Translations under genes and position numbers: made by a program
NCBI GenBank assembly: GCA_964619675.1
Contig: CAZUEO010000002.1
Location: 1 to 64,000, forward strand
Direction of reading: 5' to 3'
Source: JAPLMW01 sp964619675
Lineage (GTDB): Bacteria > Planctomycetota > Phycisphaerae > Sedimentisphaerales > UBA12454
Length of the DNA stretch: 64,000 nt
Notes under the pieces: model-generated
Database searches by the model: none
Seen by the model: the letters and a program-made list of their open reading frames with translations, nothing else
Told to the model about the DNA's origin: nothing
Shown: positions 48,853-58,299 of the stretch, in pieces
Layout: each line of letters begins with the position of its first letter
Position numbering within the stretch: position 1 is the stretch's first letter

Positions 48853-51405
48853 TTGGTAGCACAGAATAGATTGATTTCGCAGGTTCAAACGAATTTGGAG
48901 CGGTGCGGGTATGCAAATGGCCTGTTGCAGCCAAACTATGTCTATGAAGATGGTGTAGGAAAACATACTGTTGCATTAGCAGGATTTGCCAGGCCTGTAT
49001 ATGATTCTCGCACATCTTGTATTTCGGTAATCGGATGCGACGAGTCGCTGGGAGCAACGGAAAAATATGTGAATCAGTTTCGAGGATTCGGGGCACCTGT
49101 TATATTTGTCTGCTGCAACGGAACACTTCAATGGTGGAATGTGGGAACACAAGGAGCAAAGTGCGAAAAAACAGTTTCAAAAGACGAAGTTAATGGTTTT
49201 TTTTCCGTACATAAGAAGGAGTTTTCACCTGATAGAATTTGGCGTGCCAAAAATCTTGGACGTGTCGATACAAGTCAACAGTTAAAATTCGTTGACATTG
49301 GGTTGATGCCCTTATTGGAGCACGAGATGGGGGTGCGTCTTGGCGAACTGATGAATAGAGTCATCGGTCAACTTCGTAAGGGTTTTGTGGGTAAGCAAGC
49401 GGAGAATGCCCAAAATCAACGATGGATTTTCCGAGCAGGATTCTGGCTTCTTTGCGCGAAGATTCTCAAGGATAAAGGGGGGGTGAGCGGGTTTATCCGG
49501 TTAGATCTGAGTGATGTTAATGATGTGCTTAAGGCGGTCCAAAATCATTACCATGCAAATCCGAAAGAACTCGTAGTTGTTCAAACCAAACAACAAGCTC
49601 AAGCTCTCAAAGAAGCGGCGGAGCAAGTTAAGAAATTTGCCAGTTTGAGCAATCTGACTACCGAAGCTTTTGCCTATATGTATGAGAACGTCCTTGTTGA
49701 TGAAAAGCTAAGATCGGCCCTGGGTATTCATGCAACACCTTCATATTTGGTTGATTATATCGTATGGCAACTTTGGCCGTGGATTGAGCAAATCCCAGAA
49801 GAGGAACGAGTTGTCCTCGAGCCGGCGTGCGGTCATGCTCCGTTTCTTACCAGTGCAATGCGATTATTGCGAGAATTCTTTAAAGGTAACGAAAGAGAAT
49901 TCCACGAGTATGCGCAAAAACATCTTATAGGGATAGAAAAGGATACTTTTGCGCGGGAAATTGCAAGGTTGTCATTAACTCTGGCAGATGTTCCGAATCC
50001 AAACGGATGGAATATCGTAGAAGGTGACATTTATCAGGGCGATACGCTGAGCGAAAATGCAGGAAAGGCAACGATCTTATTGTGTAATCCGCCCTTTGAA
50101 AAGTTTGATCGAGACGAGAAAAATAGATACGCTGACCTCAATTGTGAAAATAAAGCAGCCGAAGTTCTTTTTCGAACCTTATCGTATTTGCCTGATAATT
50201 CTGTTTTTGGCGTGATATTACCACAGGGATTCCTCGATGCAGAAAATTTATCTGGATTGAGAAAACAGATACTCGATGATTTTGAACTGAGCAAAATCTG
50301 TATTTTGCCAGACAACGTCTTTGCCAAAGCAGGACACCCTTCGACCGTATTATTGGGGCGAAAAATTAAATCGGACAAGAAAATTTCTTATGTCAGAGTT
50401 CCTAAAGCTGACCTTAAAGCCTTTAGGGAAAATTATCAGACAAAAGAAGACTCTGTTTCCAAAGAAAGTCTATACAAAGCCGAAAATTATAGCTTTCGAC
50501 GATTAGAGTTTAATATTGTTTGGGAGTACTGTACTTCACTGCGAACACTCGGGGACATTTTTGATGTCGGTAGAGGCATCGAATATAAAAGCGAATTAAA
50601 TATTGATTCCAAAATTAGTCCTCGCAAAAAACCGGGCTTCCAGAAGGGATTTTACAGCTACGATAGCAATCCACCCATCCATACGTTGCCCGAATTAGTT
50701 TGGTTGAATATATCACGAGAGTCCATACAAAGTTATGGTTCTGGTATTAGTAATAAGCCTAAAGTTCTGGTGAACAGGATTAGAGGCGGGCGTTCACCTT
50801 GGAGGCTAAGAGCATGGATAGACATAAATAGATATCCCTTCGGAAAGGCCTTTCTTTCGGTAACTCCAAAAGGTGACATTTCTTTATATACAATTTGGGC
50901 TTTGACTAATTCGCCATTGGCAAATGCTTATTTGTATGATTATTGCGAAAGAGATAACAAAGAAGGAGTTCTAAGAAAAGTACCCATCCCGCCATTTGTA
51001 AAAGGAACTTTTGAAAAACTTGAAGGATTGGTCACGGAATATTTCAAATTGATGGAAAAGAGAGATTCAAAATTTGGTGTCGACGTTCGAGACAAAGCAA
51101 AACAATTACTTCTATCAATTGATGCGGAAGTGATGCGATTGTATGATCTGCCGCCGAAGATGGAAAAGCAGATTTTGGATTTATTCCAAGGGAAACAAAG
51201 AAAAGGGGTGGATTTCGATTTTAAAGGTTATTATCCTGAGGGCTTTGAGTCTGCTGTGCCTCTGCATGAGTATTTATCGGAAGAGTACCAGCGCTCAACA
51301 ATTACCTTCGCTGATGAATGGGTAAAAAAACACCGTTCACCAGAGATAAATGAAATTTTGGAAACAGCAACAGAGGCTTTTGAGGAGAAGTCGAAAGATG
51401 CGTGA
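48853..51405 (+). CDS. N6-adenine DNA methylase, type I/IIG-like with specificity region
   Basis: The product has 850 residues from the TTG at 48853, chosen because GGAAGG lies five bases upstream; an earlier TTG at 48832 is possible. Residues 1-120 resemble an Eco57I-type N-terminal module. The methylase has motif I VLEPACGHAPFLT (about 321-333), IGIEKDTFAREIA and motif IV NPPF (about 412-415). The C-terminal 400 residues resemble a target-recognition region (LGDIFDVGRGIEYKSE, KVLVNRIRGGRSPW, LTNSPLANAYL) plus a coiled-coil end. No nuclease motif such as PD-D/E-x-K is seen, so the restriction partner may be the coupled PIN gene. Composition is more A/T-rich than in core genes. Confidence 0.88.
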   Translation: MVAQNRLISQVQTNLERCGYANGLLQPNYVYEDGVGKHTVALAGFARPVYDSRTSCISVIGCDESLGATEKYVNQFRGFGAPVIFVCCNGTLQWWNVGTQGAKCEKTVSKDEVNGFFSVHKKEFSPDRIWRAKNLGRVDTSQQLKFVDIGLMPLLEHEMGVRLGELMNRVIGQLRKGFVGKQAENAQNQRWIFRAGFWLLCAKILKDKGGVSGFIRLDLSDVNDVLKAVQNHYHANPKELVVVQTKQQAQALKEAAEQVKKFASLSNLTTEAFAYMYENVLVDEKLRSALGIHATPSYLVDYIVWQLWPWIEQIPEEERVVLEPACGHAPFLTSAMRLLREFFKGNEREFHEYAQKHLIGIEKDTFAREIARLSLTLADVPNPNGWNIVEGDIYQGDTLSENAGKATILLCNPPFEKFDRDEKNRYADLNCENKAAEVLFRTLSYLPDNSVFGVILPQGFLDAENLSGLRKQILDDFELSKICILPDNVFAKAGHPSTVLLGRKIKSDKKISYVRVPKADLKAFRENYQTKEDSVSKESLYKAENYSFRRLEFNIVWEYCTSLRTLGDIFDVGRGIEYKSELNIDSKISPRKKPGFQKGFYSYDSNPPIHTLPELVWLNISRESIQSYGSGISNKPKVLVNRIRGGRSPWRLRAWIDINRYPFGKAFLSVTPKGDISLYTIWALTNSPLANAYLYDYCERDNKEGVLRKVPIPPFVKGTFEKLEGLVTEYFKLMEKRDSKFGVDVRDKAKQLLLSIDAEVMRLYDLPPKMEKQILDLFQGKQRKGVDFDFKGYYPEGFESAVPLHEYLSEEYQRSTITFADEWVKKHRSPEINEILETATEAFEEKSKDA

Positions 51406-51931
51406 TTTTCTTATTGATACGAATATCTGGGGATACTGGTTTAATCCCAATAAAGAGCCGCTACATAGTAATGTATTGAAACGTGTTGCCGAACTAAAGC
51501 ATCAATCAGAAAATGGTAATAATCCTTTTAAAGTTTGGATTTCTTCCGTGACTTGGGGAGAAATAGAATTTGGGTACCGCGTGCAAACAAAAAAAGATAG
51601 TTCGTTAGAAACGCAATTTCGGCAATTTATTAATGATATTGCTCCAATAGAATTTCAAATTGATAAACATGTCACGCTGCAATATGGACGGATACGGGCA
51701 ATGCTGTTTGAGAAATTTGGGCCAAAAGACAAGAGAATTAATGGGCGAAGACCTGAACAACTTATAGACCCCGTTACATCTCTTCAACTTAAAGTCCAGG
51801 AAAACGACCTCTGGATTGTTTCTCAGGCTATAACAAGAGATTTTACACTGGTCACAAATGATACAGTATCTTTAAAACCACTTTTGGACGTAGTAAGTAA
51901 CGAATTACATATTGAAAATTGGGCAGCATAG
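51398..51931 (+). CDS. PIN-domain nuclease coupled to the methylase
   Basis: From ATG 51398 (GAGGAGAAG upstream) the product has 177 residues. PIN/VapC-type acidic residues are visible: FLIDTNIWGYW (Asp, first), ISSVTWGEIEFGYR (Glu), NDLWIVSQAI (Asp) and LVTNDTVSLKPL (Asn-Asp). PIN proteins cut single-stranded RNA or DNA with Mg. No VapB-type antitoxin precedes it; instead the reading frame overlaps the methylase by eight bases. An earlier ATG at 51350 would overlap more. A toxin controlled by DNA methylation status or a restriction effector are the alternatives. Confidence 0.88.
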   Translation: MRDFLIDTNIWGYWFNPNKEPLHSNVLKRVAELKHQSENGNNPFKVWISSVTWGEIEFGYRVQTKKDSSLETQFRQFINDIAPIEFQIDKHVTLQYGRIRAMLFEKFGPKDKRINGRRPEQLIDPVTSLQLKVQENDLWIVSQAITRDFTLVTNDTVSLKPLLDVVSNELHIENWAA

Positions 51932-52032
51932 AAATTATAAAAAAATGGATATTTAGGTATTTCATTGGGGTTAATCTGTGTCTAAAAAACCGTCCCTGCT
52001 CTTGGGCGGTTCTTTTTACCAAATACCCCAAG

Positions 52033-52062
52033 AATCCGCGTAATCCGTGTAATCTGTGGTTA
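52033..52062 (-). repeat. TAACCACAGATTACACGGATT repeat, right of the methylase-PIN pair
   Basis: Read on the minus strand it begins TAACCACAGATTACACGG and ends CGGATTACGCGGATT. The left partner is 48583-48603 on the plus strand, so the pair is inverted. It is followed at 52074-52087 by TTCTCTGTGGCTAA, the inverse of a CCACAGAGAAC word family also found at 47995-48020. Confidence 0.8.
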
Positions 52063-52165
52063 AAGTATCTCGGTTCTCTGTGGCTAAAATAAAGATTTGA
52101 CAACGAAACAGCTATTGCGATAATGAGGGGGAAAGTGGATTGAATCATCAGGAAAGGGACGGAAT

Positions 52166-53365
52166 ATGGAATCTAAAAGGCTTTACTTATTAGTGGTAAT
52201 AGCAGTTATAGGCTTATTTTCTATTGCACAGGCCGAGAAAAGGCCTACCGCGCTGGACGAATCGGCTCAGCCGGCACGTGAGGCGGATAATGTCAAATTT
52301 CCTTATGTCGGCGAGGTTACCGGCACTGAGATTAACATTCGTTCGGGCCCGGGTATGAACTTTTACAGCTGCGGTAAGATAAACGCACCGGCAAGAGTTG
52401 TCGTTGTGGACCGGAAATACAGCTGGAGCAAGATACTGCCGCCGCCTGGCAGCTTCTCCTGGATTTTCAGACAATCTGTGCAGACAGACTCTGATAGTCC
52501 CGGCGTCGGCATCGTGAATGCGGATGATGTGCGGGTTTACGCAGGGTCGGATGAGTTGGAACCTATGCGCTCCGACAGCGTCCAGATAACACTGTCTGCA
52601 GGCCAAAAAGTACGCATCATCGGTGAGCCCACAGGCGATTATTACAAAATCGCGCCGCCTGAGGGCGCCACGCTTTGGATAACCAGCCAATATATCAGGT
52701 TCATACGCAGCGCAGATGAGATAGATGTGAAAATTCCACAAAGTGCACCTGATGCAGATATCGCAAAACCTGAAATGATTATAGGACAAGTCGAGACAAA
52801 GAGCCGACAGCTCGAACAATACTACACATTAAGAAAGCAATTCGATGATGAAAAGACCAAGCCGCTTGGACAGCAAAACTATACAAAAATAAAAGCGGAA
52901 GCCGAAGCACTAATTGCAGACCCTGACAGCGGAGATGCAGGCGATTACGCAAAATACCTGCTCAAGGACATCCGGCGATGTGAGCTTGCAAAAGAATCCG
53001 AGGGCGCAGTCGAAATCCAAAAAACAGAACTGCAGCAGGAAATAACAGAAATCGAAAAAGAGTATCAGGAAAAACTGCAGAATATCCCGGATGTCGGCAA
53101 ATACGCTGTTATGGGCATCTTCAAGCAATCCCATGTCTACGAGGGCCAGGCGACAGGCCAGCGATTCCTGATTGTCGATGACGGCAATACCCCGGTCTGC
53201 TACGCAGAACCGGCAGGCGAAATAGCAGATGCCAACCTGACGGAATACTACGGTCAAAAGGTGGGCCTGATCGGCCAGATTAGCGCCGATAACCAAAGCC
53301 ATCTCGCATTAGTCAGATTTGAAAAGATAGAAAAACCAGAAACAACAGAACCAGAGAAAGAATAG
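52166..53365 (+). CDS. Secreted protein with two SH3b-like domains
   Basis: The 399-residue product has a signal peptide (LVVIAVIGLFSIAQAEK). Two bacterial SH3 (SH3b) domains follow, at about residues 47-110 (GTEINIRSGPGMNFYSCGKI) and 112-180 (ADDVRVYAGSDELEPMRSD). The remainder is coiled coil with long helices (QKTELQQEITEIEKEYQEKL) and a C-terminal small domain. SH3b modules commonly bind peptidoglycan, so a cell-wall role is likely but not proven. It is convergent with the TPR gene. Confidence 0.78.
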   Translation: MESKRLYLLVVIAVIGLFSIAQAEKRPTALDESAQPAREADNVKFPYVGEVTGTEINIRSGPGMNFYSCGKINAPARVVVVDRKYSWSKILPPPGSFSWIFRQSVQTDSDSPGVGIVNADDVRVYAGSDELEPMRSDSVQITLSAGQKVRIIGEPTGDYYKIAPPEGATLWITSQYIRFIRSADEIDVKIPQSAPDADIAKPEMIIGQVETKSRQLEQYYTLRKQFDDEKTKPLGQQNYTKIKAEAEALIADPDSGDAGDYAKYLLKDIRRCELAKESEGAVEIQKTELQQEITEIEKEYQEKLQNIPDVGKYAVMGIFKQSHVYEGQATGQRFLIVDDGNTPVCYAEPAGEIADANLTEYYGQKVGLIGQISADNQSHLALVRFEKIEKPETTEPEKE

Positions 53366-53407
53366 AGCCACAAAAGCACTCGCCTTCGTGCCTAAGTCCC
53401 TTGAGGA

Positions 53408-55879
53408 CTACGGACGGGCAGGTTCGATACTGCCTGACCCATCGGAGCCAGGCTTGCTGCCGTCCGAAAGGACTGAGGCTAAATCACGAACCTGCGGATT
53501 CGGGTCATTTTTAGCAGTCCAGCTTAAAACAGGCTTAAACTTCTTAGTTTGATTTTTGCTGAGAGCAAGAACGGCTATTAATCTTACAGGCCAATTATCA
53601 TTATTCAGTTCCGCTGATATGGTGTCCGTTAGCCGATAATCGAGCTTGAGTTTTAATATCGCGGCGATTGTCTGCACCTTTAAAATCCAGTCATCTTCAG
53701 ACAAGCACCTTGCAAGAGCCGAGCTTAGTATCTGGGGCTCGGCATAAATAAATCTGTAAGCAGGGCCTGTCCGGCGAAACTCCTGCTGCTCGGCGAGCAG
53801 GCCTGCAAAAAGCTCGGCGGATTTTGCTTTCTGGCCCTGATGGCCTTTCCTTATGGTGTCAAGCCTCTGCTGGAGATAGCGGGTATTGATATCAACCTTG
53901 CGGCGACTCACAACCACGGTCGCAGGTTTTATTGGAAGCGCGTTTCTTATCTGGCCGTTTGCATCTGTTTGCGGGTCAATGTACGCAGTGTATTCAAGAG
54001 TTAACTGGGCCTGCGGATGACAATCAAGGATATATTTTACCCTGCCGGTATCGAGACGCAGCGGAATAAACAGGGCGTTGCCCGGCCTGATTTCATAAGA
54101 CGGCCTGACGGTTTTGGCGATAAGAGCCGGTATCTGCTCGGTGAAATCGCCGACAATTCTCGCATCGACTCTTATGTTGCCTTTGAGCATTGCATCCGGG
54201 CCTACAACCATCGATTCTGAATAGTTATTTATTATTACAAGATTGCCTGTAATTTCACTGCCGTAAGAAAACACAGAGCCCTTCACCTTAAGCTCCAGTG
54301 ATACCATCTTTTCCGGTTCGACAAACCGGCTGAAAATCTTGCGCCCGAAATCGTTCTGCAACGCGGTCATAAACGCTTCGGCATTAATGCCGGACGCATA
54401 ATTTGGGTCGAGCTCTTTAAGCTTTGCCTTTGCTTTTTGTGCTTCGAAACTTCCCGGGTCGGTATTAACTACCCTGCTAAGCAGGTCGGTTGCGGAACCC
54501 GTGTCCTGTTTTTGCAGAAGAATCGTGGCTTTTGCAATCGCTGCCGGCTGCGTTGTGGTGCCGATTTTTTCGAGTACCGAGTCGGCAAGGTCGTTCTGAT
54601 TGTTTATCACCATGGCATAAGCAAAAAGGGAGGCGGCATTAAGCGAATTCGGGTCGGCATCATAAGCCTTGGTCGCCCAGACTAAGGCCTGGTTGGCGTT
54701 GACATCGGCGAGAAAGCTGTAGAACCATGCAAAATCCTCAAGCTCCGATGAAGATGCCCTCAGCCGGCCGGCAAGAATTTCATTCGAACGCGTCTGTATT
54801 CCGCTGAGTATCGCCTTGCGATTCTTTTCGTCGCCGGCAAGCTTCGCCGCTGCCCAGGCGGTCGCCTCGACCTGCATGTCAAAGATGTCTTTGTCACGAA
54901 GCTGCTGCAGAATCTGACTGCACTGACGGTATTGACGAGCGTTATAACAATTAAGAATCCACGGTCTGTAAATATCCGGCCCTAAAGACTGCCTGCCGCT
55001 GAGATACTTGAGCAAGTCGGCACAGTACCCGTAAGCAGCCGAGGCGGGTTCAGAAAGACCGAGTATCTGGGCATATTTCGCAAATCTCAGGGCAGGGTCG
55101 ATATCAAGAGGATTGGCCCTTACCGCATAACGGAGATTCTGAAGATAAACGATGTCGGGCAGCGGCTGGCCGCCTGCCTCAGCAAGCTCTGCGAGCTTGG
55201 CAAAGGCGAGCCGGTTGTATTTATTCGCTGAAAAAGCTTTTACAAGATATGTTTGAGCCTCGACGGCATCGCCCGTTTCAGCAGTCAGAAGCCCAAGCTG
55301 CGTCAGGAGGTCTGACGCAAACATTATATTTTTCCGCTTAAACTGATTAAGCAGCTTTTCCAGCAGCTGTTGGCGCTGCTCCCTGCTGTTGAGTCGCTGG
55401 AGCAGATAACCGACCGCCTTCGACGACACTTCAAGGTCCGCTGAACGGTCGATATATTCTCTGATTGCCAGCTTTACGGCATCCGAAAAATTCTCTTCAG
55501 GGTACTGCCAGGCAATGTTAATGATATCAGATAAAACATAATTTGCCCTGCTCTCGAGGCTAATAGCGGCATTAAAAAATATAATCGCCTGCTTTGCCGA
55601 GAGAAAATCGGCATCTTTGGCGGTGTAAAGCTCATAGCCGATATCGTAAAAAGTCCTGGCAGTCAGCGAAGAAAGCAATCCTTCTGAAATTGCGGCGCGC
55701 TCAGCTTTGACGGTCGCAGGGGTTTTCTCTGCCGGCACGGCGTCAGTTAAACCTGTATCGATCTCGGTAGCTGCGCCAGTATCGACAACTTCATCAACTT
55801 CAACGGCCCAAGCGGCGCCGGCAGCATAAGAAATTATAAAAACAAATAAAAGCAGGATTTCTGTTTTTTTACCAGCCAT
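53408..55879 (-). CDS. Large secreted TPR/HEAT-repeat protein
   Basis: The 823-residue product has a signal peptide (LLLFVFIISYAAGAAWA). Long TPR-type helical pairs follow (residues about 90-480, for example ALVWATKAYDADPNSLNAAS). The C-terminal 250 residues contain a beta-rich region, with HEAT-like helices at the very end (NWPVRLIAVLALSKNQ, DPNPQVRDLASVL). It is likely periplasmic and scaffolding. It lies downstream of murJ on the same strand after 124 bases, with no clear operon link. Confidence 0.72.
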   Translation of the reverse strand: MAGKKTEILLLFVFIISYAAGAAWAVEVDEVVDTGAATEIDTGLTDAVPAEKTPATVKAERAAISEGLLSSLTARTFYDIGYELYTAKDADFLSAKQAIIFFNAAISLESRANYVLSDIINIAWQYPEENFSDAVKLAIREYIDRSADLEVSSKAVGYLLQRLNSREQRQQLLEKLLNQFKRKNIMFASDLLTQLGLLTAETGDAVEAQTYLVKAFSANKYNRLAFAKLAELAEAGGQPLPDIVYLQNLRYAVRANPLDIDPALRFAKYAQILGLSEPASAAYGYCADLLKYLSGRQSLGPDIYRPWILNCYNARQYRQCSQILQQLRDKDIFDMQVEATAWAAAKLAGDEKNRKAILSGIQTRSNEILAGRLRASSSELEDFAWFYSFLADVNANQALVWATKAYDADPNSLNAASLFAYAMVINNQNDLADSVLEKIGTTTQPAAIAKATILLQKQDTGSATDLLSRVVNTDPGSFEAQKAKAKLKELDPNYASGINAEAFMTALQNDFGRKIFSRFVEPEKMVSLELKVKGSVFSYGSEITGNLVIINNYSESMVVGPDAMLKGNIRVDARIVGDFTEQIPALIAKTVRPSYEIRPGNALFIPLRLDTGRVKYILDCHPQAQLTLEYTAYIDPQTDANGQIRNALPIKPATVVVSRRKVDINTRYLQQRLDTIRKGHQGQKAKSAELFAGLLAEQQEFRRTGPAYRFIYAEPQILSSALARCLSEDDWILKVQTIAAILKLKLDYRLTDTISAELNNDNWPVRLIAVLALSKNQTKKFKPVLSWTAKNDPNPQVRDLASVLSDGSKPGSDGSGSIEPARP

Positions 55880-56003
55880 TTTCTAAATCAGTTTAAAATT
55901 ACCCTTAATCTTTATATCGGCTATAAATGTTTATAAATGCAGTATTTATGCTGCCGGGGCAATTTTTGCAGGCACAGGCGATATATAGCGGTTTTAAATT
56001 ACT

Positions 56004-57581
56004 TTATTTCAGCAACTTACGGCCGGTTATAAGCGAAAGCATCTCGATTCTCAACACCACCGCTCCGATAAGGTACACTGCTACTGCCGTTATAATCACA
56101 ATCAGCATTTGAATAAGCTGCGGCAAATGCGAGGCGAGCTTCATTGAAAAGGCGGCGGCGAGAAACATAATAACCGTATTAACCAATATTTTTACAAACT
56201 CAACCGCAAAACCATCAAATATTCCCGTGCCGAATTTTTTTACAAGGCCTTTCAAAAGAACCCCAACCTGAAAATATGAACACAGACTCGTCGAAAGCGC
56301 AAGGCCTGCAGCGCCCATCGGCCAAATCAATACAAGGTTAAGTATTAAATTCAGCACGACCGCTGTCAGGCTTGTCCGCATCGGCTTGCGGGAGTCCTGC
56401 GTTGAATAATAGGCCTTCGAACAAATCTGCTGCAGGAAAAAGCCTGTCAGTCCCAAAGTATAACATACCAGCACAGAGGCCGTAATAATCGTGTCGCGGG
56501 AAGTGAACCTTCCATGCTCGAAAAAAAGCCTTATCAGCGGCCGGCGAATCATAATCAGACCGACCATTGACGGAAAGGCCACAAAGATTGCACTCTTGAT
56601 GCTCCTCGATATCGTTGCACAAAGAGCCGCAGTATCTTTCCTGGCAGCATCGGCGCTCATAACCGGAAATACAACGGTTGCAAGACTTATGCCGAACACG
56701 CCAAACGGCAACTGATACAGCCTTTGAGCGTAAAACAACTGCGAAACCGCTCCGGCCTGCATGGGATATGCAAACTGCCTGCCTAAAAAGAAAAAGCTCA
56801 TGCCTTTTTCTGCAGAGCCTGAAAACCATAATGCAATGAATTTGTCCAACAGGGTATTCATCTGCGTCGCGGTAAGGCCGAGAATCATCGGAGCCATAAG
56901 AAATAAAACCTTCTTAAACGCATCGGACCTGACCTGCCAGGCAGGCCTAATCCGAACGCCTATGAATTTAAGCGGTATAAACTGCGTGAAAAGCTGCAAA
57001 AAGCCGGAACCGACGACGCAGCAGGCGAGAAAATACACCTGGCCGTCGGGGCTGAACGTCAGGACCCAGCCGCCGAAAAACAATGACGCTACCATAACGA
57101 TATTCAGGATTATCGGCGCAAAGGCAGGCGCCGTAAAATGCCGATGCGAGTGCAGCACACCCGCAGCTATCGCCTCGAGACATATCAGAATCATATAAGG
57201 CAGCATTATCCCCGTAAGCGCCAGCTTAAGCGCGGTCGCGGACATCGGCGAAAAGAAAACATACCAGGCCCAGACCGTTATCTCGCCGATAATAACAATA
57301 CAGGAAAGTATCACAAAAATAACCGTCATCACCGTCGAGGCAAGCCGCTGGGCCGATTTGCTGTCTCTGGCAAGCTCCTGACTGTAAACCGGAATCAGTG
57401 AGCTCGAAGCGGCGCCTTCGCCAAAGAGACTGCGGGCCAGATTGGGTATCGTAAATGCGATTACCCAGCTGTCCATAAGCTCCGTTGCGCCGAAAAAGAA
57501 GGCAAACGTCATCTCACGCAGCAAACCCGTTATCCGGCTGATAATCGTAAGTAAAACCGTCTGTCTGAATCCCTTGAACAT
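56004..57581 (-). CDS. murJ: Lipid II flippase, MurJ/MviN family
   Basis: The 525-residue product has about fourteen membrane spans. It starts FKGFRQTVLLTIISRITGLLRE and has FFGATELMDSWVIAF, SLIPVYSQE and GAVSQLFYAQRLYQLPFGVFGI, all MurJ hallmarks. It moves lipid II across the inner membrane for peptidoglycan polymerisation by SEDS proteins such as the one at 16963. The gene ends with the MurJ-type tail; no other cell-wall gene adjoins it. Confidence 0.95.
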   Translation of the reverse strand: MFKGFRQTVLLTIISRITGLLREMTFAFFFGATELMDSWVIAFTIPNLARSLFGEGAASSSLIPVYSQELARDSKSAQRLASTVMTVIFVILSCIVIIGEITVWAWYVFFSPMSATALKLALTGIMLPYMILICLEAIAAGVLHSHRHFTAPAFAPIILNIVMVASLFFGGWVLTFSPDGQVYFLACCVVGSGFLQLFTQFIPLKFIGVRIRPAWQVRSDAFKKVLFLMAPMILGLTATQMNTLLDKFIALWFSGSAEKGMSFFFLGRQFAYPMQAGAVSQLFYAQRLYQLPFGVFGISLATVVFPVMSADAARKDTAALCATISRSIKSAIFVAFPSMVGLIMIRRPLIRLFFEHGRFTSRDTIITASVLVCYTLGLTGFFLQQICSKAYYSTQDSRKPMRTSLTAVVLNLILNLVLIWPMGAAGLALSTSLCSYFQVGVLLKGLVKKFGTGIFDGFAVEFVKILVNTVIMFLAAAFSMKLASHLPQLIQMLIVIITAVAVYLIGAVVLRIEMLSLITGRKLLK

Positions 57582-57628
57582 AATGAAAAGGTAAAAGGCG
57601 AAAGGCGAAAAGTCAAAAGTAAAAATTT

Positions 57629-57687
57629 ATTTAGCCCCTGCCACTCGTGGCAGGGTTTTAGGCCGCCACAAGTGGCGGCCGCTAAAT
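57629..57687 (-). repeat. Left 59-base REP element of the RAYT unit
   Basis: The element opens with ATTTAGC (57629-57635) and closes with GCTAAAT (57681-57687). Inside are CCCTGCCAC/GTGGCAGGG (57636-57655, TC loop) and GGCCGCCAC/GTGGCGGCC (57661-57680, AA loop). It is in direct orientation to 58241-58299. Its inner GCTAAAT end supplies the TAG stop of the transposase gene. Confidence 0.9.
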
Positions 57688-58227
57688 ATTGAGTGGTTTA
57701 ACAAAATTCCAGTTCTGGCAAGGCATCCCTGCAAAAGCAGGATTTGAGTTTATATAATCTATTGCCGATTTTAATGTTTCTAAATCATCTATAAACACTT
57801 TCCAGTAGCCCTCTGTCCATGGAGATTTTACAAGATTTAGATTCTTCGTCGCAGTACCTTTTAATTTGTTGACAATATAGCTAATTTTATACTCGGAGCG
57901 CAAGACAAGAATGTGAATATGGTCTTTCATTATAGCACAAGCCGGCACTGATAATTTCAATCCTTTGATTGTATGCGCAAACGAATCTGCAATTATCCGC
58001 TGTGATTTTTCGTCTATGAAGTATGGTTGGCGATTCAATCTTTTTGAAGCATCTGACCAGAATTTAGTTAAATGTCCTCTATCCGGCACATTATTTTGTT
58101 TGCCGTATTTTATGGGAGCGGTTATTGCGAGTTTTCGATTGTATATCTCTTTAGAAAATGAACCTCTTGGGTCATTTGGCAGCCAAGTTCCATAAGTTGT
58201 AAAAACAATATGATAGGCGATTATCAT
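57682..58227 (-). CDS. REP-associated tyrosine transposase (RAYT)
   Basis: From the ATG at 58227 (GGGAG five bases upstream) the product has 181 residues. It starts MIIAYHIVFTTYGTWLPNDP, the hallmark of RAYT proteins of the Y1/TnpA_REP family. The metal motif is KDHIHILVL (His-x-His); the nucleophile region is AIDYINSNPAFAG with the catalytic Tyr. These single-strand transposases nick and mobilise REP palindromes. The gene ends in the left REP element, and only 13 bases separate its start from the right REP element, giving a compact 671-base unit. Confidence 0.93.
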   Translation of the reverse strand: MIIAYHIVFTTYGTWLPNDPRGSFSKEIYNRKLAITAPIKYGKQNNVPDRGHLTKFWSDASKRLNRQPYFIDEKSQRIIADSFAHTIKGLKLSVPACAIMKDHIHILVLRSEYKISYIVNKLKGTATKNLNLVKSPWTEGYWKVFIDDLETLKSAIDYINSNPAFAGMPCQNWNFVKPLNI

Positions 58228-58240
58228 TTTAACTCCCTTC

Positions 58241-58299
58241 ATTTAGCCCCCGCCATTGTGTGCGGGGTTTTAGGCCGCCACAAGTGGCAGCCGCTAAAT
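58241..58299 (-). repeat. Right 59-base REP element of the RAYT unit
   Basis: ATTTAGC (58241-58247) and GCTAAAT (58293-58299) bound the element. Inside are CCCCGC..GCGGGG and GGCCGCCAC/GTGGCAGCC. The first hairpin differs from the left copy more than the second. The GCTAAAT end also provides the TAG stop of the comF gene at 58294-58296. Confidence 0.88.

Noticed and set aside
51398..51931. Ordinary VapBC toxin-antitoxin module
   Set aside because: No small antitoxin gene precedes the PIN gene; the partner by overlap is the methylase.
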